The notes beneath the pieces were generated by a model, which was given only the letters and a program-made list of their open reading frames with translations, searched no databases and was not told the origin of the DNA. A stretch of 64,000 bases of DNA from an uncultured Dehalococcoidia bacterium (GTDB taxonomy: Bacteria; Chloroflexota; Dehalococcoidia; Lucifugimonadales; UBA3495), in NCBI GenBank assembly GCA_958296225.1, contig OY282456.1, positions 3,286,001-3,350,000 on the forward strand, written 5' to 3'. Position numbers and translations under genes: made by a program. Position 1 is the stretch's first letter. Each line of letters starts with the position of its first letter. Below, piece by piece: positions 1 through 8,463 of the stretch.

Positions 1-254
1 CCAAGTCTGTCAATTCCAGCAGGTCGGCCACCTGCGACTGCAAGCCGCGCCAGAGTTCTACCGACTGCTGCAAGTGGCCCAGCTCTTGCATCTTGCGCTG
101 TGCGTTGGCCGGGTCGTCCCAAAAATCAGGGGCAGCGGCCTCGGTTTCCAGCTGCGCGATGCTGTGTTCCTTGCCGGCAAGGTCAAAGCCGCTCCACGAC
201 GGCGACTAGTTTCAGGGACATTTCGGCAAGTTGCTGGCGCAGTTCATCCATCAT
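1..254 (-). CDS. prfB: Peptide chain release factor 2, 5' part, with programmed +1 frameshift
   Basis: RF2 ends translation at UGA and UAA. Seen: ATG ATG at 249-254 behind a GGAGG gives MMDELRQQLAEMSL..., which runs into TGA at 183-185. The codon before it is CTT (186-188), so the site reads CTT TGA C, the canonical RF2 slippery site. A GTGGAG Shine-Dalgarno-like element lies three bases upstream of CTT, as in E. coli. After a +1 shift the frame continues as DLAGKEHSIAQLETE...PDFWDDP, typical RF2 N-terminal helical sequence, to the window edge. Known: RF2 shortage slows reading of this UGA and favours the shift, giving autoregulation. The gene is cut by the window end; only about the first 84 codons are visible. 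Confidence 0.95.
183..194 (-). promoter_or_regulatory. RF2 programmed frameshift site (CTT TGA C with internal SD)
   Basis: On the minus strand the sequence GGAG-CGG-CTT-TGA-C holds an internal SD-like stimulator, the slippery CTT and the UGA at 183-185. Spacing of the SD (3 nt) matches the known element. Function follows from the established prfB autoregulation model. Confidence 0.93.
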
Positions 255-669
255 GGGGAGCGTTCCTCCGGGTCGGGCGGCGCGGTTGGCGATATTTCGA
301 CTGCTATTATACAAGCAATCGCGGATTAGCAGCATCGTTGCCTGCATTGCAATCAGGGCCTTTCTATTTTCCCTGGTCATTGTGAGCGCAGCGTGGCGAG
401 CTCGTTCCGGTAGCAACGGTGGTTCGCCAACGTGCGGGCTGAGCCAGCGAGATTCCTGTCGTCCGCCTGCGGCGGACTCGGAATTACAGTAGATGGCAAG
501 ACCCTGGCATTATGCTAACGGCTGGATGCAATGGCCTGAAATGCCACCGCTGGTTGAGGTTGGGGACAAAGAGACGACCAACTGCTGACTGTCACCGCGC
601 CGGCTTGCCGGGGAAGGGGTACAATTGGCGTTCAGAGAGCAGCGGCGCTACCTTTGACCAGGAGGTACA
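255..669. other. Gene-free interval with one strong stem-loop
   Basis: No coding region is supported here. It holds the prfB -10 box and an inverted repeat at 452-484: an inner GTCCGCC/GGCGGAC stem with TGC loop and an outer ATTCC/GGAAT stem, resembling the palindromic repeats scattered in high-G+C genomes. The rest shows nothing recognisable. Confidence 0.4.
306..311 (-). promoter_or_regulatory. Putative -10 box of prfB
   Basis: A perfect TATAAT on the minus strand lies about 52 bases upstream of the prfB start. No convincing -35 was found at 17 bp. Confidence 0.45.
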
Positions 670-1001
670 ATGGCCGTTTTGAAACCCCAACCCTTATTGA
701 CCCGCGATGCCCTGCCGTTGGAAGCCATCGCCGAAATTTGCCGGCGCTGGGGGGGCGGGAAATGGCGATTGACTCCAGCCGGACCCGCCCGGAACCGGGG
801 CCGCCGTATCTGCCGGAGGACAACCCCTTCGTGTCGGTTGACCTCTACCTGATTGCTGACTTTGGCCCTGGGGAATACTCGTGGTACTTCAAAAAGCGCC
901 ACTGCGACGTCGTCGCAGACCTCTACAACCTGCTCGGCTGCCACGTGTGGATAGAGGACAAGGGCATACTGGAAAAGCACATTGCCGACGGCAAAGAATA
1001 G
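670..1001 (+). pseudogene. Decayed MNT-type nucleotidyltransferase (antitoxin) gene
   Basis: An ATG with a strong AGGAGG four bases upstream starts MAVLKPQPLLTRDALPLEAIAEICRRW, the usual opening of MNT-domain minimal nucleotidyltransferases. At the G-run near 750-756 the frame is lost. In the next frame the protein resumes as GGREMAIDSSRTRPEP and then VDLYLIADFGPGEYSW...LLGCHVWIEDKGILEKHIADGKE, matching the DxDLLVxFEPG...LLGRKVDLV pattern. The catalytic GS is SS and the first Asp of the DxD pair is missing, so the domain looks inactive as well as frameshifted. MNT proteins normally pair with a HEPN partner; its remnant follows. A sequencing error in the homopolymer could explain the shift but not the lost residues. 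Confidence 0.65.
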
Positions 1002-1013
1002 GCGTGGAGAGAA

Positions 1014-1049
1014 ATGGAAAGACGCGATGTTATCTACTCCGCCCGATGA
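1014..1049 (+). pseudogene. Truncated HEPN-partner start (MERRDVIYSAR)
   Basis: Twelve bases after the MNT remnant, an ATG with GGAGAG upstream opens MERRDVIYSAR and stops at TGA. HEPN partners of MNT antitoxins begin with similar M-E-R-D-x-x-Y sequences about 110-140 residues long. The body appears to have been deleted and replaced by the tandem repeat that follows. Identification rests on position and eleven residues only. Confidence 0.4.
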
Positions 1050-1068
1050 GCTGGGGCCGGATGAGTCC

Positions 1069-1120
1069 GGCCACGCCCAACAAAGGACAGTTCCGGCCAC
1101 GCCCAACAAAGGACAGCTCC
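1069..1120 (+). repeat. Tandem duplication, 2 x 26 bp
   Basis: Copies 1069-1094 and 1095-1120 differ only at one base (GGACAGTTCC versus GGACAGCTCC). They sit between the HEPN remnant and the thrS promoter and may mark the deletion scar. Confidence 0.85.
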
Positions 1121-1202
1121 GGTTGCGACCAGGCGGAAATGACGGCCAGGCCAAAGGTCGCCAGCTACGACTTTCAAAAGACCCTGCGTCGTCATACAGT
1201 GC

Positions 1203-1230
1203 GGGACAAACTCGCGGCATCGGTTATAAT
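1203..1230 (+). promoter_or_regulatory. Putative thrS promoter
   Basis: TATAAT at 1225-1230 with GGGACA at 1203-1208, spacing 16 bp, 35 bases upstream of the thrS start. The leader is too short for a T-box, so no tRNA-sensing riboswitch is apparent. Confidence 0.5.
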
Positions 1231-1264
1231 TATCCCCCCAATCCCCCGCCAGGTAGGTAGCACG

Positions 1265-3043
1265 ATGCTGGACCACGGAACCCCGGAACACGCCGCCGTT
1301 GACGACCCCATCGAATCATTGCGCCACCGGATGCGCCACAGTGCCGCCCACGTGATGGCCGACGCTGTGCTGCAGCTGTTCCCGGAGGCCAAAGTTGGCA
1401 TCGGCCCGCCTACTGCCGACGGCTTCTATTACGACTTCGACGTGGCCCGGCCCTTCACGCCGGAGGATTTGGAGCGCATCGAGTCGTTGATGCTCGCTAC
1501 CATCAAATCCGATGCGCCCTTTGTCCGGGAAGAATTGGCCCGGCCCACGGCCCGGTCGTTTTTCGCCACCCAGCCTTACAAGCAGGAAATTATCGACGAC
1601 CTGCCTGACGAAACGACGCTCAGCATCTATCGCCACGGCGAGTTCACCGACCTGTGCCAGGGGCCGCACGTGGGCAGTACCGGGGAGATAACTGCCGTCA
1701 AACTGCTGCACACCGCCGGGGCCTACTGGCGGGGCGACGAAAACCGCCCTATGCTGCAGCGCATCTACGGCACTGCCTTTGAGTCGCAAGCCGAACTGGA
1801 CGCTCACCTGGAGCGGCTGGCCGAGGCGGAGCGTCGCGACCATCGCACCTTGGGCCGCCAGTTGAATCTGTTCACCGTCCACGAGGAAATCGGGCCGGGG
1901 CTGATTGTCTGGCATCCCAAAGGCGGCGTGATGCGTTCCATTATAGAAGACTACTGGCGCGATATTCACTACCGCCGGGGCTACAACATCGTCTATTCGC
2001 CCCACATCGGGCGCGCGCGCCTCTGGCAAACCAGCGGCCACCTGGATTTTTACCGGGACAGTATGTATGCCCCCATGGAGATTGACGACCAGGAATATTT
2101 CTTGAAGCCGATGAACTGCCCGTTCCACATCCAGATTTACCGCGCGTCCCTGCGCAGTTACCGGGAACTGCCGCTGCGCATTGCGGAGCTGGGCACCGTC
2201 TATCGCTACGAACGGAGCGGCGTGCTGCACGGCTTGATGCGGGTGCGCGGGTTCACCCAGGATGACGCCCACATTTTCTGCCTGCCCGACCAGGTGGCCG
2301 GCGAGGTGGGCGACGTGCTGGACCTGACCTTTGAGATTATGTCCGCCTTCGGGTTTGAGGATTACGACATTATGTTGTCCACCCGGCCGGACAAGTACGT
2401 GGGCGCGCCGGAAACGTGGGAACACGCCACCGAATCCCTGCGGCAAGCCCTGCTATCCCGCGGCCTGCCCTACGACATTGACGAGGGCGGCGGCGCCTTC
2501 TACGGCCCCAAAATTGACATCAAAATCACCGACGCTTTGGGCCGCGCCTGGCAGTGCACCACCGTTCAGTTCGACTTCAACCTGCCGGAACGCTTTGACC
2601 TGGTTTTTCAGGACGACCAGGGCAACCGTTCCCGCCCTTACATGGTGCACCGGGCCATTTTGGGTTCGCTGGAACGGTTCTTTGGCGTGCTGGTGGAGCA
2701 TTACGCCGGGGCGTTTCCGCTGTGGCTGGCCCCGGTGCAGGCGGTGGTCATTCCCATCGCCGACCGGCATAATGAGTACGCCGGGCAGGTTGCCAATCAG
2801 CTGCGGGATGCCGGCTACCGGGTTGAGGTTGACGACCGCAGCGAGCGGATGAACCAGAAAATCCGGCAGGCCCAGTTGCAGAAAACGCCCTATATGCTGG
2901 TAGTCGGCGACCGGGAGGCGGACGCCGGCGCCGCGGCGGTGCGCACCCGTGACGGCGACAACCGAGGGGCGATGCCGCTGGACGATGTGGTGGCGCTGCT
3001 AAACGGAGAACTGGCCGGTACGCCGGCCAAGGCCATAAGATAG
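1265..3043 (+). CDS. thrS: Threonyl-tRNA synthetase lacking the N-terminal TGS domain
   Basis: Charges tRNA-Thr. The 592-residue product starts directly with the second editing domain: HSAAH at residues 25-29 and LCQGPH are the HxxxH and CxxxH elements of the SAD editing site. The class II catalytic core follows, with MNCPFH (zinc-binding Cys), RVRGFTQDDAHIF (zinc-binding His) and the YMVHRAILGSLERF motif 3 region. The anticodon-binding domain is C-terminal. The family is usually about 640 residues; the ~60-residue TGS domain is missing. Reading the frame further upstream gives only low-complexity Arg-rich sequence through the repeat, so ATG at 1265 is preferred, with a weak AGGTAGGT ahead of it. 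Confidence 0.95.
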   Translation: MLDHGTPEHAAVDDPIESLRHRMRHSAAHVMADAVLQLFPEAKVGIGPPTADGFYYDFDVARPFTPEDLERIESLMLATIKSDAPFVREELARPTARSFFATQPYKQEIIDDLPDETTLSIYRHGEFTDLCQGPHVGSTGEITAVKLLHTAGAYWRGDENRPMLQRIYGTAFESQAELDAHLERLAEAERRDHRTLGRQLNLFTVHEEIGPGLIVWHPKGGVMRSIIEDYWRDIHYRRGYNIVYSPHIGRARLWQTSGHLDFYRDSMYAPMEIDDQEYFLKPMNCPFHIQIYRASLRSYRELPLRIAELGTVYRYERSGVLHGLMRVRGFTQDDAHIFCLPDQVAGEVGDVLDLTFEIMSAFGFEDYDIMLSTRPDKYVGAPETWEHATESLRQALLSRGLPYDIDEGGGAFYGPKIDIKITDALGRAWQCTTVQFDFNLPERFDLVFQDDQGNRSRPYMVHRAILGSLERFFGVLVEHYAGAFPLWLAPVQAVVIPIADRHNEYAGQVANQLRDAGYRVEVDDRSERMNQKIRQAQLQKTPYMLVVGDREADAGAAAVRTRDGDNRGAMPLDDVVALLNGELAGTPAKAIR

Positions 3044-3084
3044 TGCAGCCGGCGCCAGATACGTAATTGGGCAACGCAACCGGC

Positions 3085-3237
3085 TCATCCGGTCTGGCGT
3101 TCATGTTTCCGGTTCAACGCTATAATCTGCCGGTGGGCTTGGTCAACCTCGTGGAAAGTCTGCTTCGCAAGTTCGAGCAGCCATTCCGGCGGTGGCTCGG
3201 TAATCACTTCGGTTTTGGCTTTGTTCACAGCCGCCAT
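3085..3237 (-). CDS. Small hypothetical protein, 50 residues
   Basis: An ATG at 3235-3237 preceded by AGAGGGGGTGAAAA, one of the best ribosome sites in this region, opens a 50-residue reading frame: MAAVNKAKTEVITEPPPEWL..., ending ...NRKHERQTG. It is charged and helical with no membrane segment or cysteine. It lies 66 bases downstream of the selenoredoxin ending at 3304 on the same strand, so it could be the last gene of that operon. I do not recognise a family. The strong ribosome site and non-repetitive composition argue for a real gene. Confidence 0.55.
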   Translation of the reverse strand: MAAVNKAKTEVITEPPPEWLLELAKQTFHEVDQAHRQIIALNRKHERQTG

Positions 3238-3303
3238 TTTTCACCCCCTCTTTCGTTTGCAGTCTCATACTCCGGAGGATACCCATTCCGGCTTGACGCG
3301 CCG

Positions 3304-4173
3304 TTATTGCGCCAGCCGCTCAAACTCCCCGCGCAAAGTCGCCGCGTCGCCGCCGCGGCTGCCGTACCCCTTGCGGAAAGTGATGACCCCGCTGCTGTCC
3401 ATTGCCAGCATCGAGGACTGGCTGACGATTGCCAGGTCGCGCAGCATTGCACCCACTGGCTGAACGGCGGTCATATTGACGTACTGGTTTTCGGCGATAT
3501 AGCCCTCCAGGGCGGCGGCGTTTTCGTTGAAGGACACCAGGTAGAAATCTACCCGGTCGGCGTAGTCGGTCAGGATGGGAGCAAGCGTCCGCAACTCGGC
3601 GCGGCAGGTTGGTCACCAGGTGGCAAAGTACATCATAAAAACCGGCCGGCCGGCGGCCGATAAGTCTTGCGACGTGATGGCCATACCGTCGGCCAGTTGC
3701 ATGGCAAAATCCGGGGGCGTTTCGCCCACGCCGGTTCCCGCCGGAGGGGCCGGGATTTCCGACGGGGCCGGGGTGTCCGTCGCCGCCGGCGGTTCGGTAG
3801 GCGTTGGTATTGGCGTTGCCGTAGGCAGCGACATCAGCGGCGGCGGTGGCGGCGTCGGTATACTGGCCGGCGGCGTATCGGCCGGCGGCGGTGGCGGCGT
3901 GTGATATTCCGCAGATGGCGGCGGAGTCGGCCCTGACGCAGTGGGCGACGGGCCCGGCGTCGTCGCCGGCCGGGCGGCGAAGGTGGACACCAGCAAGGCC
4001 GGCGCCGTCGTGGGAACCGGCGTCGCCGGCGGCATACCGGCAGTCGCCGCCGGTTCCTGGGCGGCCGGCGTAGCGTCCTGACCGGGCGCTGCGCCCGGCT
4101 CGCAGGCCAGCATCGCAACCCCAGCCATGACGACGGCGATGAAAAGCGCGGCTATTTGGGCAACTTTCGTCAT
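3304..4173 (-). CDS. Thioredoxin-like selenoprotein lipoprotein with Pro/Thr-rich stalk (UPTC)
   Basis: Predicted extracytoplasmic thiol/selenol redoxin of 289 residues if TGA 3613-3615 is read as selenocysteine (residue 187). Order: signal segment 4-20 and a lipobox-like MLAC with Cys24; a Pro/Thr/Ala-rich stalk about 25-150; a redoxin domain from [11 protein letters not shown] onward. The motif MYFATW-U-PTC-RAEL is the thioredoxin WCxxC active site with the first Cys replaced by UGA; Cys190 is the resolving residue. Sequence after UGA continues as good redoxin (DFYLVSFNENAAALEGYI). The usual cis-Pro position reads QSSM. A paralogue with UGA at the same codon lies 42 bases upstream. Conventional annotation would break this into two short frames. 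Start chosen at the ATG opening the signal peptide. Confidence 0.8.
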
Positions 4174-4214
4174 CGTAAAACTCGGCGGCGTCAACGACGC
4201 CGGATCTACCCTCA

Positions 4215-4820
4215 TCAACTGGGCAGCTGGATGTCGCGCTGGCGTTGTTCCTTCTGCTGCTCGGCGTCGCCTTGCAGCGGGGCGGCGTTGGGGTTCTCGG
4301 TCAACTGGTCCAGATAAGACGGCCATTCGGTAGCGTCGCCTTTGGTCTGGCGGTGCAGGATAAGGCCGTGGGCGTTCAGGGCCATCATTGACGACTGGCG
4401 GACAATCTCCAGGTCGGCCAGCATCGTGCCGACGGGCTGGGCGGCGATAAACCCCCGGTAGTCATGCTCCGCGATGTAGTCCTCAATAACGCCGGCATCC
4501 TCGTCAAAGGATACCACATAGAAATCAATGTCGCCGGCGTAATCGGAGGCAAAGTTGTTCAGCGTCTGCAACTCAGCGCGGCAGTGCGGTCACCAGGTGG
4601 CAAAGTACATCATAAAGACGGGCTGCGCGTCGTCCACCAGGTTTTTCAGGGCGACTTGCGAACCGTCGGCCAGCTGCATCGCAAAGGGCGGCGCAATATC
4701 GCCGGCGTCAGCGCCGGTTCCGCCGCCCGACGCCGGGGCGCAGGCCACGGCAATCGCGGCCAGCATCGCCACAATCAGCAATCCCGGCAGCATTTGGTTT
4801 CGGGGCCGTAACGCTCTCAT
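4215..4820 (-). CDS. Thioredoxin-like selenoprotein lipoprotein (UPHC)
   Basis: A 201-residue paralogue of the next gene, with TGA 4590-4592 read as selenocysteine (residue 77). It has a basic N-terminus, a hydrophobic segment 11-26 and a lipobox-like AVAC with Cys27, a short Gly-rich linker, then [13 protein letters not shown] and MYFATW-U-PHC-RAEL. Domain sequence continues after UGA to [13 protein letters not shown] and a charged tail. Without the recoding the protein would end just before the catalytic cysteine pair. Two paralogues carrying UGA at the identical position argue against random nonsense mutation. It is divergent from the DUF255 gene (98-bp gap) and first of a minus-strand unit. 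The natural substrate or electron donor is unknown. Confidence 0.8.
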
Positions 4821-4918
4821 CTCATCCCGCTGCGATATGTTCCGCTACGATGGCCGTGCATCTGGTATGCTTGCCAATGTTGACCATGATTTTACCAGAT
4901 TGCGGAGAGTGCAGCCCG

Positions 4919-6967
4919 ATGCCCAACCGACTGATTGACGAAACCAGCCCCTATCTGTTGCAGCACGCCGAAAACCCGGTGGACTGGTATGCCTGGGGTG
5001 AAGAGGCCCTCAACCGGGCGCGGGACGAAGACCGGCCCATCCTTTTAAGCATCGGCTACTCGGCCTGCCACTGGTGCCACGTGATGGAGCGGGAGTCCTT
5101 TGAGAACACAGACATCGCCGCCCTGATGAACGAGCATTTCGTCAACATCAAGGTGGACCGGGAGGAACGCCCGGACCTGGACGCCGTGTATATGGAAGCC
5201 GTCCAGATGATGACGGGCAGCGGCGGCTGGCCGATGACGGTGTTCCTGACGCCGGACGGCCACCCATTTTACGGCGGCACCTATTTCCCGCCGGAAGACC
5301 GCCAGGGAATGCCCGGCTTTCCCCGCCTGCTGGCCGCCGCCAGCCAGGCTTATCACACCAACAAAGGGGAGATTGACCGCGTTACCCGCCAGCTGGCCGA
5401 GCAGATGGGGCGCACCGGGCAGATGCCGCGGGGCTTTACGCCGCTGACTACCGAGGTAATGCACAACGCCTATTCCCAGTTGGCGACCCAATTCGACCAC
5501 CTGAACGGCGGTTTTGGCAGCGCCCCCAAGTTCCCGCAGCCGATGACGCCCGAGTTTTTGCTGCGCTACTATCATCACGGGTTCAACATTCGCGCCCTGG
5601 AGATGGCGGAGCTGACGCTGCGGAAGATGGCCCTCGGCGGTATGTACGACCAGGTGGGCGGCGGCTTTCATCGCTACTCCACCGACGCTTACTGGCTGGT
5701 GCCCCACTTTGAAAAGATGCTCTACGACAACGCGCTGCTGGCCCGCCTCTATCTCCACGCCTGGCAAATCACCGCCGACCCCTTGTACCGGCGGATTACC
5801 GAAGAAACCCTGGACTACGCGCTGCGCGAGATGACCGACCCGGCGGGTGGATTCTACTCCGCTCAGGACGCTGACAGCGAGGGCGTTGAGGGCAAGTTTT
5901 TCGTCTGGACTCCCGACGAATTGCGCGCCCTGCTGGGCGATGACGCCGATTTGATAATGGGCTACTACGGCGTTACGGAACGGGGCAACTTTGAGGGGGC
6001 CAACATCCTGAACGTCCCCCGGCCGGCGGCAGACTACGCCGAACAGAGGAACGTATCCGATGCGGAACTGGCCGGCGCAATACAACGCGCCCGCGCCGTC
6101 CTGCTGGATGCCCGTGAGCAGCGCATCCATCCCCTGCTTGACGACAAGGTGCTCACCGCCTGGAACGGCCTGCTGCTGCGCGCTTTCGCCGAGGCCGGGG
6201 CCGCTTTGGGCCGCGCCGACTATCTGGACGCCGCCCGCCGCAACGCCGGTTTCCTGCTGGACAATATGCGCGACGCCGATGGCCGCATCCTGCGCACCTG
6301 GCGCAACGGGCAGGCCAAACTGCTGGGCTATCTGGAAGATTACTCCTGCCTGGCCGACGGGCTGCTTGCCCTGCACGAGGCCACGCTGGAACCCCGCTGG
6401 CTGCAAGAGGCCGTCGCCGTGGCTGACGGGATGATTGCCCTGTTCTGGGATGATGCCGTCGGCGGCTTCTACGATACCGGCCGCGACCACGAGACGTTGG
6501 TCATCCGGCCCCGCGACTTGTTTGATAATGCCCAGCCCTGCGGCAGTTCCGTCGCCGCCGACGCGCTGCTGCGCCTGGCCGTGATTACCGGGAACGGCGA
6601 CTATTCGTCAAAGGGAGCGACGCCCCTGCGCGCTATGCAGCAGCTGTTAGGCCGGGCTCCCACCGCCACCGGCCACTGGCTGGGCGCGCTGGATTTCTAC
6701 GTGTCGCTGCCCAAAGAAATCGTCATCGTCGGCCCGGCGGAGCATCCCGAAACTGGCGCAATGCTGAACGCGGTTGGCGCGCGCTATCTGCCCAACCGGG
6801 TGGTTGTCGGTATGCCTGACCCGACCCACCCGCCGCTGACCGGCTCCCCCTTGCTGGAGCAGCGGGGTCTGACGGACGGCGCGCCGACGGCCTATGTCTG
6901 CGAGCATTATGTCTGCCAGCTGCCGGTAACGGATGCGGCGGGGCTGGCCGCGCAGCTGGATGCCTGA
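4919..6967 (+). CDS. Thioredoxin-domain protein of the DUF255 / YyaL / SSP411 family
   Basis: The 682-residue protein starts [23 protein letters not shown], the diagnostic N-terminus of the family. C50-H-W-C53 in [11 protein letters not shown] forms the thioredoxin-like motif, followed by [13 protein letters not shown] and [12 protein letters not shown]. The remaining two thirds is an alpha/alpha barrel related to glycoside-hydrolase-like and epimerase folds ([31 protein letters not shown]). The length is normal for the family. Function in bacteria is not established. GGAGAG precedes the chosen ATG. It shares an intergenic region with the divergent selenoredoxins, which gives this locus a redox theme. 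Confidence 0.93.
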   Translation: MPNRLIDETSPYLLQHAENPVDWYAWGEEALNRARDEDRPILLSIGYSACHWCHVMERESFENTDIAALMNEHFVNIKVDREERPDLDAVYMEAVQMMTGSGGWPMTVFLTPDGHPFYGGTYFPPEDRQGMPGFPRLLAAASQAYHTNKGEIDRVTRQLAEQMGRTGQMPRGFTPLTTEVMHNAYSQLATQFDHLNGGFGSAPKFPQPMTPEFLLRYYHHGFNIRALEMAELTLRKMALGGMYDQVGGGFHRYSTDAYWLVPHFEKMLYDNALLARLYLHAWQITADPLYRRITEETLDYALREMTDPAGGFYSAQDADSEGVEGKFFVWTPDELRALLGDDADLIMGYYGVTERGNFEGANILNVPRPAADYAEQRNVSDAELAGAIQRARAVLLDAREQRIHPLLDDKVLTAWNGLLLRAFAEAGAALGRADYLDAARRNAGFLLDNMRDADGRILRTWRNGQAKLLGYLEDYSCLADGLLALHEATLEPRWLQEAVAVADGMIALFWDDAVGGFYDTGRDHETLVIRPRDLFDNAQPCGSSVAADALLRLAVITGNGDYSSKGATPLRAMQQLLGRAPTATGHWLGALDFYVSLPKEIVIVGPAEHPETGAMLNAVGARYLPNRVVVGMPDPTHPPLTGSPLLEQRGLTDGAPTAYVCEHYVCQLPVTDAAGLAAQLDA

Positions 6968-6973
6968 ACCGCC

Positions 6974-8383
6974 CTAACCGGAACGGGCGGCGGTTGCCGG
7001 CAGCAGTCCGGCCGCCGCCACCGTCTGCCGGTTCACCGTGTCCGGCAGACGGTAGTTCGGCCACAGCACAAAGCCCAGCAGCACCAGCCCGCCGGCCAGC
7101 AGCGGCGCCAGGCGTATCCCCAGCGGGTCCTCCGGCGAATCCCCCAATTGCAGCACCAGGCTCAGGAGCAGCGGCGGCAGCGCGTAGGTCAGTTTCTCAA
7201 AAAAGTTCTGTGTGGAATAGAACATCGCCTCGCGCCGCTCGCCGTGGAGCAAAGCGTCGTAGTCGGCGATGTCGGCGGTCAGCCCTTTGGGCATCAGAAA
7301 CACCGCCGCCATCGGTATCCCGGCCACGAACACCACTGCCATGCCTTGCAGCATCAGATTGCTTTGTGAGAGCAAGCCGACCAGTCCCAGCAGCGGAAAC
7401 GCTAACCCGCTTATCACCAGGCAGATTCCGTACAGCCGCCGCTTGCTCAGGCCCCGAAAGTAGAACAGCAGCCAGATGCCGATGCCGGACAAGACGGCGC
7501 CCATAATCAGGGTGCTGGAAAGCATACTGGACGCCCCGCCTTCCCGTTCCTGCAACAGCACTCCGGAGGCAAAGAAGGGTATCCAGCCCTGCAACACTCC
7601 CACGCCGGTGGTGAACATCACGAAGGTGGGCAGAAAATAGATGAACTGCGGGTTGCGCAGGGTGTCCCGCAGCCCGCGCCAGAAAGGGACATGGGCCGGC
7701 GGGGTGTGCCGCGGCGCGTGCCGCCACACCGCCAGCAGTGAGATGCCGCGAAACACCAGGGCCAACACGGCAAAGACCGTCCCCGCAACCTGAAATCCCA
7801 ACGTATCGGCCATATAGCCCCCGGCCACCAGCCCCAGGCCGGCCCCGACCACGGCGAACAGGAATATCAATCCCACCACGTTCATCCGGTCTTTAGCGGT
7901 AGGGGTCAACTCCGGCACCAGCGCTTCCAGCGCGCCGCTGGACATAGTGGCGGCCGTGAAAAACAGTTCCAGGGCGAGCACGAAGTAGAGGGCGTTCCAC
8001 CAACTGCTATGTGCGGTGGGCAAAAACCAGATCAGGGCCGCGAACAGGGCGTAAAAGGGCGTGGCGAACAGGATGAAGGGTATGCGCCGCCCCCAGCGGC
8101 TGCGCGTCCGGTCGCTCCACCAGCCAATGAGCGGGTCGGTAAAGGCGTCGATGAACCGGCCGGCGAAAATCAGAAAGCCGGCCATCACCCGGGCGTCAAC
8201 GGCGAACCCCAACAGCTGGACGTCGGGCACCCGGCTCACGCCCTCCAGCGCCGGCGGCGCCAGAAAAAAGAGCACCCACTGCTGCCGGAAATAGCTCACG
8301 GCTTGCAGGCCAACGTGGTCGGCGGCAAAGAACAGTTTGTTGAGCAACGGCAGGCGCGCCGCGGGCTGTCCGGGATTGCTCAT
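6974..8383 (-). CDS. MFS transporter, GPH (sugar:cation symporter-like) type
   Basis: A 469-residue polytopic membrane protein with about twelve hydrophobic segments. DPLIGWWSDRTRSRWGRR after the second helix is the loop 2-3 signature of the glycoside-pentoside-hexuronide group (MelB-like). A second-half counterpart (MPKGLTADIADYD) is also typical of the family. The substrate cannot be deduced. The gene converges on the DUF255 gene with a 6-bp gap and is separated from mdh by 138 bp containing a hairpin, so it is probably its own transcript. Confidence 0.85.
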   Translation of the reverse strand: MSNPGQPAARLPLLNKLFFAADHVGLQAVSYFRQQWVLFFLAPPALEGVSRVPDVQLLGFAVDARVMAGFLIFAGRFIDAFTDPLIGWWSDRTRSRWGRRIPFILFATPFYALFAALIWFLPTAHSSWWNALYFVLALELFFTAATMSSGALEALVPELTPTAKDRMNVVGLIFLFAVVGAGLGLVAGGYMADTLGFQVAGTVFAVLALVFRGISLLAVWRHAPRHTPPAHVPFWRGLRDTLRNPQFIYFLPTFVMFTTGVGVLQGWIPFFASGVLLQEREGGASSMLSSTLIMGAVLSGIGIWLLFYFRGLSKRRLYGICLVISGLAFPLLGLVGLLSQSNLMLQGMAVVFVAGIPMAAVFLMPKGLTADIADYDALLHGERREAMFYSTQNFFEKLTYALPPLLLSLVLQLGDSPEDPLGIRLAPLLAGGLVLLGFVLWPNYRLPDTVNRQTVAAAGLLPATAARSG

Positions 8384-8463
8384 TCCATCTCAGCGCGGGT
8401 GAAAAATCAGGTCTTGCAGGCCGGCTTTACCTTTGGCATCGGCTCCCGTAACTTGATGCTTAT

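Noticed and set aside
881..1264. A 128-codon upstream extension of thrS
   Set aside because: It runs through the MNT remnant, the tandem repeat and the promoter and encodes Arg-rich sequence with no TGS domain.
3304..4820. UGA read as tryptophan (code change) to explain the interrupted redoxins
   Set aside because: UGA ends several genes here, such as nuoB, and RF2 with its UGA autoregulatory site is present. The affected position is a catalytic Cys, not Trp, and Trp precedes it as UGG.
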